The position numbers and the translations under genes are program-made. Positions 1 through 5,858 of a DNA stretch of 6,638 nucleotides are shown in pieces (position 1 is the stretch's first letter; each line of letters starts with the position of its first letter). This DNA comes from an uncultured Pseudomonadota bacterium (GTDB lineage Bacteria > SAR324 > NAC60-12). Location: contig CAJXNF010000161.1 of NCBI GenBank assembly GCA_913056375.1, forward strand, positions 1 to 6,638, in the 5' to 3' direction. The notes under the pieces were generated by a model. The model ran no database searches and was not told where the DNA came from. It was given only the letters and a program-made list of their open reading frames with translations.

Positions 1-62
1 ATGGTTCAAACGGATTCTGGAGCCTCCCGGAGTGTTGAGGGGGCACCGCTCCCATCAGACGA

Positions 63-335
63 TCAGCTGTAGGCCTTGGCAATGAGGGGGCCAGCTTGCT
101 CATCTGACAGCACTGGGGTGACCTCCCAGTCGAGGCACTCGGCCCACTCCGCGGCGTGCTCGTAACAGGCATCGGCGTTGTCTGCCTCCACGAGAATCCA
201 GCCCTCAACAGAACCCGGTGCGTGCCAACGCTTCCAGGACTTGCACTCGGGGAAAGGCGCACCCGTTGCCAGGAACTTCTTAGCAGCAATTTCGTGGTAG
301 CCGGTCTTGAACGACCAGTGCATCAAAAAGGTCAT
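63..335 (-). CDS. DUF3303 domain-containing small protein
   Basis: A 90-aa protein that I recognise as the DUF3303 type common in marine picocyanobacteria; the biochemical function is unknown. Visible family features are the N-terminal MTFLMHWSFKTGYHE strand, the central KSWKRWHAPGSVEGWILVEA block (two strands, residues about 42-61) and an acidic, aromatic C-terminal helix (CYEHAAEWAECLDWEVTPV). The fold expected for this family is a small alpha/beta ferredoxin-like barrel. There is no signal peptide or membrane segment, so it is probably cytosolic. The frame is open upstream to an ATG at 431, but the extra 32 residues do not resemble the family, so I start at the ATG whose first base is 335. 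The Shine-Dalgarno there is weak. The gene is transcribed away from the small plus-strand genes that follow. Family assignment is from memory of the conserved block; length and intact frame are directly visible. Confidence 0.9.
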   Translation of the reverse strand: MTFLMHWSFKTGYHEIAAKKFLATGAPFPECKSWKRWHAPGSVEGWILVEADNADACYEHAAEWAECLDWEVTPVLSDEQAGPLIAKAYS

Positions 336-463
336 GGAAGGTGTTGAAGCAAACGAACATTCCCACAGGCCAAACAGCTTGTCTGTGAGGGCAAACACGG
401 CGGGATAGATCGCTGCAAGCCCTTCCCTCAATCGTCGTCAGCAATCGTCTTGCATCCAGCGTT

Positions 464-646
464 ATGCGCGGTTACATGGGAGCCATGCAGCCAGATGGCG
501 GAATGCCGGAGCTTCTCAAGCGTCAGATTGACCGCCTGGAAACCGCCATTGACCTCTCGACGGACTGGCTTGAAATTCAATATCTGATGGTTGAGCTTGA
601 TCAACTCAAAGCGTTGTACGAGGACGCGGAATCAGAGGCGGCTTGA
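464..646 (+). CDS. Small acidic helical hypothetical protein
   Basis: A frame of 60 aa that I do not recognise. After a Gly/Met-rich start it becomes one long amphipathic segment: PELLKRQIDRLETAID, then STDWLEIQYLMVELDQLKALYED, with hydrophobic residues spaced 3-4 apart and an acidic end (EDAESEAA). This suggests a short two-helix hairpin or coiled coil, perhaps a small regulatory or scaffolding protein, but no function can be assigned. The start is uncertain: ATGs occur at 464, 476, 485 and 503, and none has a well-spaced ribosome binding site. A GGGAG precedes 485 but only 2 bases away. The codon choice is GC-rich like its neighbours (64 G+C in 120 bases at 481-600, hand count), which supports a real gene. 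It is divergent from the DUF3303 gene and 120 bases upstream of the next small gene, with a perfect palindrome just after its stop. Confidence 0.6.
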   Translation: MRGYMGAMQPDGGMPELLKRQIDRLETAIDLSTDWLEIQYLMVELDQLKALYEDAESEAA

Positions 647-651
647 GCGGT

Positions 652-665
652 TGTTGACGTCAACA
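652..665. repeat. Perfect 14-bp palindrome TGTTGACGTCAACA
   Basis: The sequence reads the same on both strands over all 14 bases and begins 5 bases after the stop of the 60-aa gene. It could be a dimeric transcription factor site in front of the gene at 767, or a short hairpin at the 3' end of the upstream transcript. There is no following T-run, so it is not a classical terminator. The palindrome is seen directly; any role is inference. Confidence 0.5.
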
Positions 666-766
666 TCAGGACATCATCCATAGAGATCAGCAACACATCC
701 GACCAGGCCATGCAGTGTCTTTAAGCCATCCCTGTCAGCCTGAGCATTGAGCTGATGTGCCATGGC

Positions 767-964
767 ATGAACAACGAGCAGCAGGCGGAACTCGAACGTC
801 TAAAGCGTGTGCTTGCAGTGGCCCAGCGCAACGGGAACGAGCTCTTCATCCAGAACATTGAACGGGAGATCGCAGCCGTTCAGAAGGGTGAAAGCTCCCC
901 GCTGATTGAGGAGTACCTCACCGCGGAGGAACGAGCATCACGGGGCGTCCATAACCAGGCCTAG
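767..964 (+). CDS. Small helical hypothetical protein (65 aa)
   Basis: The protein begins MNNEQQAELERLKRVLAVA and continues QRNGNELFIQNIEREIAAVQKG before a short acidic tail ending RGVHNQA. Residues 3-19 and 26-41 form two amphipathic helices joined by an Asn/Gly turn, typical of a helical hairpin. There is no signal peptide or membrane segment. I know similar short proteins in marine Synechococcus and Prochlorococcus but not a function for them. I start at 767 because the helix begins naturally there. An ATG at 755 is in frame, adds MCHG, and has a GAG 3 bases before it, so the longer 69-aa form is possible. Its stop codon lies in the middle of a perfect 14-bp palindrome. It probably has its own promoter, given the 120-base gap from the preceding gene. 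Confidence 0.7.
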   Translation: MNNEQQAELERLKRVLAVAQRNGNELFIQNIEREIAAVQKGESSPLIEEYLTAEERASRGVHNQA

Positions 965-969
965 GCCTG
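956..969. repeat. Perfect 14-bp palindrome CAGGCCTAGGCCTG over a stop codon
   Basis: All 14 bases are self-complementary, and the TAG stop of the 65-aa gene is at 962-964 in the centre. Flanking CCAT and ATGG can extend the pairing across a 3-base bulge (AAC). In RNA this would form a very GC-rich hairpin on the stop codon. No T-run follows, so it would be an atypical terminator or a 3'-end stabilising hairpin. The palindrome is seen; its role is inference. Confidence 0.5.
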
Positions 970-1079
970 ATGGGATCGCTTGCCGCCTGCACTGTTTTCT
1001 ACTCTTGGAAGTCACCCAGAACTGAAGGCCCACTCAAGACAGCAATCCGCTTCGAGCCTGCTGCCTGGAACGCCAATCA

Positions 1080-1241
1080 ATGACTGATCGCACTCTGGAC
1101 ATTTCAGCTGCATTGCGCGAGGCCCAGCTGCAGCACCTCGAGGCCTCTCTCGCAGCCAAGGCGGCAAAAAAACCAACCAGCAAGGAAGGAACGTCCACCA
1201 CAGGATCCACACGAGCCCAAGACGCGGCTTCAAGCGACTGA
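1080..1241 (+). CDS. Small Ala-rich hypothetical protein (53 aa)
   Basis: A short frame of 53 codons starting MTDRTLDISAALREAQLQHL. Residues 8-31 form a clean amphipathic, Ala/Leu/Glu/Gln-rich helix ending in AAKAAKK. The remaining 22 residues are Ser/Thr/Gly/Ala/Asp-rich and probably disordered. A GGAA lies about 11 bases before the ATG, a modest ribosome binding site. Codon choice is GC-rich like the other small genes. Two longer frames exist on the opposite strand here, but they give Trp/Cys/Arg-rich sequences without recognisable structure, so I prefer the plus-strand reading. I do not recognise a family. It resembles small DNA- or protein-binding helical proteins only in a general way. 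Confidence 0.5.
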   Translation: MTDRTLDISAALREAQLQHLEASLAAKAAKKPTSKEGTSTTGSTRAQDAASSD

Positions 1242-1306
1242 ACGGCACGCCATCCCAAGAATCGATCGTTCAGGCCCTCAAGGCAATGCGCCTTAATGCC
1301 GATGAC

Positions 1307-1327
1307 TTTGTGCCTCTAAGGCACAAA
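1307..1327 (+). other. Perfect 9-bp hairpin
   Basis: TTTGTGCCT, a CTA loop and AGGCACAAA form a perfect 9-bp stem. It lies 19 bases before the strong ribosome binding site at 1346 and therefore in the leader of the 14-codon frame at 1356. No T-run follows on either strand, which argues against an intrinsic terminator. It may be a leader RNA structure; the role is inference. Confidence 0.45.
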
Positions 1328-1355
1328 ACTATGGGCATCGAGATCGGAGGAGCCC

Positions 1356-1400
1356 ATGACGGACGACACTCCACCCCAGCAGACCGAAGAAGCAGACTGA
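1356..1400 (+). CDS. Candidate 14-aa microprotein or leader peptide
   Basis: A 14-codon frame encoding MTDDTPPQQTEEAD followed by TGA. It has the best ribosome binding site I can see in the window: GGAGGAG at 1346-1352, ending 3 bases before the ATG. The product would be very acidic, without Trp, Phe or a run of one amino acid that would suggest attenuation. Another reading in a different frame begins at the ATG at 1331 (34 codons) or 1286 (49 codons). It uses the GGAGGAG as codons and ends in a Gln-rich tail. It is a weak alternative. Only the sequence elements are seen; expression is unknown. Confidence 0.25.
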   Translation: MTDDTPPQQTEEAD

Positions 1401-1425
1401 CTTTCTGGCCCCTGCTCCAACAGTC

Positions 1426-1602
1426 TCAACAATGACCTGGGTTGGTCCTTTGGTGGGCACGCAATGGTCCGCCACGCCAATCGACGCTCCACTTGCACCG
1501 TTTCAGGTGCCCTCGGAGAAAACGACCCAACACCTCGAGCCCATGGCCCCAGGGCGCCTCGAGCCAGACGCTTCGACCTTTCACGTTCAGTTCCATTGCC
1601 AT
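1426..1602 (-). CDS. Tentative small basic hypothetical protein (58 aa)
   Basis: Read from the minus-strand ATG at 1602, this gives MAMELNVKGRSVWLEAPWGH and then GLEVLGRFLRGHLKRCKWSVDWRGG, a plausible strand-strand-helix-strand start with GC-rich codons. The last 15 residues (Arg/His/Pro-rich) look less natural. The open frame extends upstream to 1743, but the added sequence looks non-coding. The overlapping plus-strand readings are rich in Pro, Thr and His and look worse. The ribosome binding site is poor (GGGGAT, 5 bases before the ATG). The family is not recognised. It may be an open frame arising by chance in GC-rich DNA. Confidence 0.25.
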   Translation of the reverse strand: MAMELNVKGRSVWLEAPWGHGLEVLGRFLRGHLKRCKWSVDWRGGPLRAHQRTNPGHC

Positions 1603-1665
1603 GGTGATCCCCAGGGGCAATACACGGACTGATTTGGTCGACTGCAATTCATAAACGAACGAGCC

Positions 1666-1697
1666 AGGCCGTCTCTTCCACCGGGGAGGGACGGCCT
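1666..1697 (+). terminator. Strong hairpin, candidate terminator
   Basis: Arms AGGCCGTCTCTTCC and GGGAGGGACGGCCT enclose an ACCG loop. In plus-strand RNA all 14 positions pair, with two G-U wobbles. On the minus strand the same two positions become A-C mismatches, so the plus-strand transcript is favoured. The sequence after the stem is CCTCTTTG, only weakly U-rich, so it is an imperfect intrinsic terminator. It would close transcripts coming from the small-gene cluster at 464-1400. Confidence 0.5.
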
Positions 1698-1707
1698 CCT
1701 CTTTGAA

Positions 1708-1983
1708 ATGATGCAGTCCTTGTTGTCTATGGGGCGGAATCATTCAAGAGCAGTACACCCAAAGCATGTACGACTGACAAATACCCACGAGACCCGCATT
1801 GTCTTACACCTGACGGGAGAATTGATTACGGCAACGTGCGCCAATGACCCTGATACCTTCCGGAACTTGCTATCCGGAGACATTCAAGAGCTTGGAATAA
1901 CACAAGATGGAGGAGCTGCTTTTAGGCCGTCTCAACTCATTTGTGACTGCTGCAAGGAAGGGCAGGCTTCTCCTTGGGACTAG
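1708..1983 (+). CDS. Doubtful hypothetical protein (91 aa)
   Basis: The frame starts immediately after the terminator-like hairpin. The middle (TRIVLHLTGELITATCANDP, then a helix DTFRNLLSGDIQELGI) looks protein-like, and the end carries a CDCCKEG cysteine cluster. There is no ribosome binding site at the ATG at 1708 or at the alternative at 1729. After the TAG at 1981 the same frame stays open for another 50 codons, so a nonsense-truncated longer gene is possible, though the read-on sequence is not convincing. I do not recognise a family. It could be a degraded gene or chance. Confidence 0.25.
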   Translation: MMQSLLSMGRNHSRAVHPKHVRLTNTHETRIVLHLTGELITATCANDPDTFRNLLSGDIQELGITQDGGAAFRPSQLICDCCKEGQASPWD

Positions 1984-2887
1984 TGGCTAAAGCAACAAGC
2001 AATTTGGGGTGGGCGGATGGCGAACCCAAAGTGTCACTCATTTGAGGGAAGAGAAAGCCAGCACATACCCTTGGACTGGCCAATACACGCAAAAAGATCA
2101 GCTATATTTATTGGTGTTTTATTCTCAATAATTTAGCGAGATGCCCTCCTAAAAACCACGGACAAGTCAATTCAATAGATCCACAAACAGTCACAGTCGT
2201 CTAGCGGTAGACCACATTCACGAACTTCTAACGACTGACCACTTACTGGCTCAATGCCCTGTCACTGGCTACAGCATTTTGGGGGGATATTACTGCTACA
2301 CAATTGAAGGCGCCACTGTTAACGAGAGACATCCCAACACCTCAGTTACCATCATCTGGACCAGTAGCATCTGCCGCTGAAAACGTTTTGTCGTGCATTG
2401 AGCAACAGTGGCACAGCATGGAATAGCAACGATTCAGGTTTCCGATCCAATGGGTCACCTTCGAGCCCAATCGGACTTCGGCCAATGCATCTCGGCAACC
2501 CCTACCTGAGCCATTTACCTCTTGGTGAATACCTTCTGAGGCTCAAGCCGCTCGTTTGCTGGTTTGCCGTAAAACCTGAATTATCTCACGACATTCACTT
2601 ATTAATGCGCAATAGGAAGAGCCACCTCAGGAGAATGCGCCGAGCGAGTCAACAAGCTTTAGGGAATGATCCTGAGCTATGAGTCCAACACCGCATGTCT
2701 TGCTCATGCGAGAGAGATGCGTGAGGCCTGAAAATTACAGAGGCCCCGGTTTCTTAAGAAAGCTTAGGCAAAGAATGACGACGAGGTGGATGAAACCAGC
2801 ATCGACTGCAAAGAACTACTGAGCTGGTCAACCAGACGCAGATGAAGGCAGATCGACAGGCGATGACACTGAACAAACCTGTCGCCG
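1984..2887. other. Gene-poor stretch
   Basis: About 900 bases without a gene I can defend. Composition is lower in GC than the left flank, with an AT-rich patch at 2100-2135 that could hold promoter elements. A TTG-initiated 94-codon frame (2398-2682) overlaps a following 47-codon frame (2679-2822) through an ATGA. Both give Arg/His/Pro-rich sequence without recognisable motifs or ribosome binding sites. A 12-bp palindrome TTTCTTAAGAAA sits at 2750-2761, about 250 bases before the RTX gene start. Most likely this is decayed DNA plus the promoter and leader of the gene at 3014. Confidence 0.5.
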
Positions 2888-3013
2888 GTGTTCCTACATA
2901 CCTGCGGCTCGATCACAGATCAGGCATTGGCAAGCAGCCATCTCAGTAAAAGCGTACGCCGTCGAGACGCAATACATCCTGTCAGATCATTGCCCAAGGG
3001 GGCACAGATCAGA

Positions 3014-4957
3014 ATGCAGACTGATCAATCGAATTCATTTCTAGGCCTGAGAGCATCATTTCCACTCACAGAAGGAGCCAGACCCAAAAGACTTACAAAT
3101 ACTTGCGACTCGAGAGATGAATCGTTAAACTGGAATTTGAACACTTTGTTGACACATATGCCGGAAGATAACATCGCTCTTTGGGTCTCCGCTGCTGGCT
3201 TTGAGTCTCCCTATTACCGTTTCTATACCGACTCAAGCGGCAGCCAGGAACTCTCTGAGCCAACCTTCGATACGAGCAAGAGTTATACCTTCTATCGCCT
3301 GAACGAGGAAACTTCGCATCCATTTTACATCTCAGACACCGGATATAAGCAAACGTCCTCTGATGCAATCCTGATCACAGGTGATGGATCCCCTTCAACA
3401 GGTATTACTGGCGATCAAACCTTCAAAGTTGAATTTGCCGAAGCAGCGGGTGCCATTGAGGAGCTCCTATACTACTGCACAAGCCACACGAGCATGTTGG
3501 GTGAATTTATAGTTTCAGCCGCTGAAAATCACAACCCAGGCGTATCAACCGCGCACGATGAAATCAACAGATCAACAGCAGCCAGCTCGATTAACTTCAG
3601 CGACAATTACACCAAGTCCTACAAAGCTGAACTGAAATTCTTGCAGCTATATCCAAAAGAGGATGGCAGAATTAAAATAACTTTTGAACCTGATAATGGC
3701 TGGCTCAATGTAGATGGTAGTGACCCAACTGCTACTTACCAACACATTGCTGGATTGAGTTCTCCATACGCCGTATCGAGCCCAGCAGCACCGGGAGCTA
3801 ACGCCAGAACCACCCTGGTTCCAAGGGATTCAATTGGACAGCATCTCAATGGCTCCGCCGGTGGGACGATTGAATACATTCATCCAGATGCGGGCGGTGA
3901 AGATACGGCAACGCGGGTGCATTTTTCGTTCAACAATATTGGACACTTTGTTAGCATTGATGAACCAGATCTCGCGCGGTTAAACACAAATTCAAATATT
4001 GATCGGGGCATCAATACCACCTCTGGCTCAGACGCCGTAGCCGGCGATGACTATAATCAGTTTCTAGAGATTGTGCCAAGCGAGACAAGCGAAGGTGGGC
4101 TCTCCATATTCTTTAGTGGTACAACACCAACTGGCAATACATTTTACAATCCGATCACTGCATTCGGCTTCTATCTCATGGGACGAGAGCAGAAGCGTGA
4201 CGTCATCCTTGAGGTAACTGACATACACAACAACACAATACTTGAGTATTTGACAGTTGAACCAACAGCAGCCAATACAGCGGTTGTTGAATACATCTCA
4301 TTTGCAGTAGACGAGGATGATGCACCCATCGCCTCGCTCTCTCTAACAGAAGAATTTAACGATGAGGCAGGCTCAGAACGCGACATCTTTAGCATCGATG
4401 ATTTAAGCATAATTCCAGCGAAGGAAATTCCATTCCTTCATTCAATAGACGATGTATCTACCCAAAAAAGTATCAAGAGCTTCACGCTAAGTAAACCAGT
4501 TTTTCTCGGCAGTCAAGACGTTTATACCGTAATCACTGGAACCAACAAAAAGGATAAAATAACTGGCACTCTAGAGGGCGAAATACTCTCAGGGATGAAA
4601 GGTAAAGACATACTCAAAGGCGGTAAAGGTGCCGACGGATTTCTCTTTCATCATTCAGGCAAATTTGGCAACAAGCACGCAGACCTAATCAAGGATTTTG
4701 ATTCCAATGAAAGAGATTCAATATTATTAGACAACGATCTTTTTGGCCTTAGCCAGAAGATTAAATTCAAGTCTTACAGCCGCAAGAACAAAGCGAAAAA
4801 AGCAGCACGGAGTAAAAATGATTTTGTGTATGACGATAAAAAGGGACTTCTTTACTTCAATGAGAATGGCAAACAAAAAGGGTGGGGTAATGGTGGTCTA
4901 TTTGCCAAACTACAAGGTGCACCTGAGTTAGGTGCTGATGATTTCACCATTGTCTGA
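3014..4957 (+). CDS. Cupredoxin-like / RTX type I-secreted protein
   Basis: A 647-aa protein with three parts. Residues about 55-167 form a cupredoxin-like beta domain: strands ALWVSAAGF and SYTFYRL, then SHPFYI, GDGSPSTGITG, TFKVEF and LYYCTSHTSMLGEFIV. His102, Cys155, His158 and Met161 are candidate type 1 copper ligands. Residues about 193-467 are a beta-rich, Asp/Asn/Ser/Thr-rich region ending AFGFYLMGRE...FSIDDLSII, resembling secreted lectin-like sandwich domains but not firmly assignable. Residues about 506-543 hold degenerate RTX nonapeptides (GTNKKDKIT, GTLEGEILS, GMKGKDILK, GGKGADGFLF). The rest matches the serralysin C-terminal pattern (DLIKDF, FVYDDKKGLLYF, FAKLQGAPELGADDFTIV), the uncleaved type I export signal. 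There is no N-terminal signal peptide, as expected, so the protein should be surface-bound or released, and RTX repeats bind calcium. Start: ATG 3014 has AAGGGGG 11 bases upstream; GTG 2888 and ATG 3158 are alternatives. The 3' third is AT-rich (41 G+C of 120 at 4681-4800). Confidence 0.9.
   Translation: MQTDQSNSFLGLRASFPLTEGARPKRLTNTCDSRDESLNWNLNTLLTHMPEDNIALWVSAAGFESPYYRFYTDSSGSQELSEPTFDTSKSYTFYRLNEETSHPFYISDTGYKQTSSDAILITGDGSPSTGITGDQTFKVEFAEAAGAIEELLYYCTSHTSMLGEFIVSAAENHNPGVSTAHDEINRSTAASSINFSDNYTKSYKAELKFLQLYPKEDGRIKITFEPDNGWLNVDGSDPTATYQHIAGLSSPYAVSSPAAPGANARTTLVPRDSIGQHLNGSAGGTIEYIHPDAGGEDTATRVHFSFNNIGHFVSIDEPDLARLNTNSNIDRGINTTSGSDAVAGDDYNQFLEIVPSETSEGGLSIFFSGTTPTGNTFYNPITAFGFYLMGREQKRDVILEVTDIHNNTILEYLTVEPTAANTAVVEYISFAVDEDDAPIASLSLTEEFNDEAGSERDIFSIDDLSIIPAKEIPFLHSIDDVSTQKSIKSFTLSKPVFLGSQDVYTVITGTNKKDKITGTLEGEILSGMKGKDILKGGKGADGFLFHHSGKFGNKHADLIKDFDSNERDSILLDNDLFGLSQKIKFKSYSRKNKAKKAARSKNDFVYDDKKGLLYFNENGKQKGWGNGGLFAKLQGAPELGADDFTIV
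4529..4642 (+). repeat. Degenerate RTX nonapeptide repeats (within CDS)
   Basis: Four consecutive nine-residue units follow the G-x-x-x-x-D/E-x-I/L-x pattern and end in the near-canonical GGKGADGFLF. In RTX proteins each Gly/Asp turn binds calcium and the units stack into a beta-roll that folds outside the cell. Only the last two units are close to consensus, and Lys is unusually frequent, so calcium binding may be limited. Confidence 0.75.
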
Positions 4958-5406
4958 ATTGCGATTACGTTTTTTTTAAATACAGTTATCAAATGATTTT
5001 GCAGCCGGCAAGTGATTGAGCAGAACAGGAACCTGCTGGATGCATCAGCAGCACACTTCGTTTTTAGATGGCCGTCAGCATTTCCGGTAGATGATTCTTG
5101 AACCAGCATTAAATTCAAAGTGAAGAGAAAAGGCCTCGCAACTTTGGTAACGGTCAAGCTTTTGACCAGGACCACAAAAATGTTTTCGTCAAAGAGCCTG
5201 AACTACCCCTTCAGGCCGTGCGGATGCCCGCCTATATGTTGATGTTGTGCGCCTTGATTACAGCGAGTGCAGTATCGAGGAGCTCCAAACAGGTTGCTTG
5301 ATCGTCTTCGAAAAACAATCTGAGAAGGACTTACAAGCGAAAAACAATTTAGCAAAGAACCCCTTTCTGCTCAACATCTTGGGAAGATGTCAGTCAACAG
5401 GCTGCG
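4958..5406. other. Gene-poor stretch with weak terminator signals
   Basis: No convincing gene. A run of eight T at 4970-4977 lies 13 bases after the RTX gene stop but without a clear stem before it. A hairpin CTGCTG-GATGCAT-CAGCAG at 5033-5051 is followed nine bases later by TTTTT (5061-5065), a possible terminator for the RTX gene. A second small inverted repeat (ACATCTT-GGG-AAGATGT) lies at 5374-5390. A GTG-initiated frame from 5247 runs to 5564 but has no recognisable domain and is interrupted upstream by stops. It overlaps the pilin-like remnant that follows. Confidence 0.4.
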
Positions 5407-5836
5407 TTGAACAAGTTGATGATACTAGTTTCAACCTCGGAAATTCAAAAAGGCGTTGGAATCACGGGATCACTGGCAACAATATTCACCTCAATCACAT
5501 CTTCCATGAACAATGTTCGCTTGGCATGAACGCCATAAATAGATGGAGCAATGGAGACAAGTAAGGGCTGCTAAAAAAGATGCACTGTTACAAATACAGC
5601 TTAAGACCGGAGGACCAAGTACAGAAATCAAAGACAAGTCTTCCTCCCATGCATGGTCCTAATTCGCCCGACCAGAAGCAGCTACTCTGGAATATATCTT
5701 CTCAAAAACAGACACCCAAATTACTAATTTTACCAATACCAACTGCACGAAATCGAAAAGCTGCAAGGTGGCATCACAACAATATGATGATATTAGAACA
5801 ATTCAGCCCAGCCCCACCGTACAAGGTGTAAAATGA
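5407..5836 (+). pseudogene. Broken type IV pilin-like (minor prepilin) gene
   Basis: Pieces of one protein appear in three successive frames. Frame 1 (from 5407) reads LNKLMILVSTSEIQKGVGI and then TGSLATIFTSITSSMNNVR. This resembles the prepilin N-terminus (G/FTLVEVLV-S-T-x-I-x-GV) with the Thr-Leu-Val-Glu core scrambled by small indels. The frame stops at 5527. The frame of 5247-5564 continues naturally with LGMNAINRWSN and stops at 5562. A third frame from ATG 5543 (MEQWRQVRAAKKDALLQIQL) follows on, hits TAA at 5660, then runs open again (TNFTNTNCTKSKSCKVASQQ, ending PSPTVQGVK) to TGA at 5834. In minor pilins of this organism group a hydrophobic helix followed by a polar helix (NNVRLGMNAINR...VRAA-KKDALLQ) and a Cys-containing Ser/Thr/Asn-rich C-terminus is usual. 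The true start and the leader cleavage site are not visible. The pilin identity is an inference from pattern; frame disruption is visible. Confidence 0.4.
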
Positions 5837-5858
5837 GACGCGAATACCGTAATTAACA

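Noticed and set aside
1..72. 23-codon frame starting at the first base and ending over the DUF3303 3' end
   Set aside because: Too short and without visible upstream context. It may be the tail of a gene left of the window, but nothing supports that.
1012..1258. Two minus-strand frames opposite the 53-aa gene
   Set aside because: Their products are Trp, Arg, Cys and Ser rich without domain character, and they overlap each other and the better plus-strand frame. They are likely antisense shadows.
1666..1932. Repeated 10-mer AGGCCGTCTC at 1666 and 1923
   Set aside because: A single pair of 10-mers with no flanking similarity. The first is explained by the hairpin, so a mobile-element or attachment-site reading is not supported.
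2190..2225. tRNA-like D-arm sequence (GTCGTCTAGCGGTAGACC)
   Set aside because: It resembles the D-arm of Glu or Gln tRNAs, but no acceptor stem, anticodon arm or TTCGA-type T-loop follows at the right spacing. At most it is a fragment or chance.
2398..2822. TTG-initiated 94-codon frame overlapping a 47-codon frame by ATGA
   Set aside because: The ATGA overlap looks like translational coupling, but there is no ribosome binding site, the start is TTG, and the products are Arg/His/Pro-rich with no recognisable structure.
4852..5175. Minus-strand 107-codon frame at the 3' end of the RTX gene
   Set aside because: It overlaps the conserved C-terminal export region of the RTX gene antisense and gives no recognisable protein.
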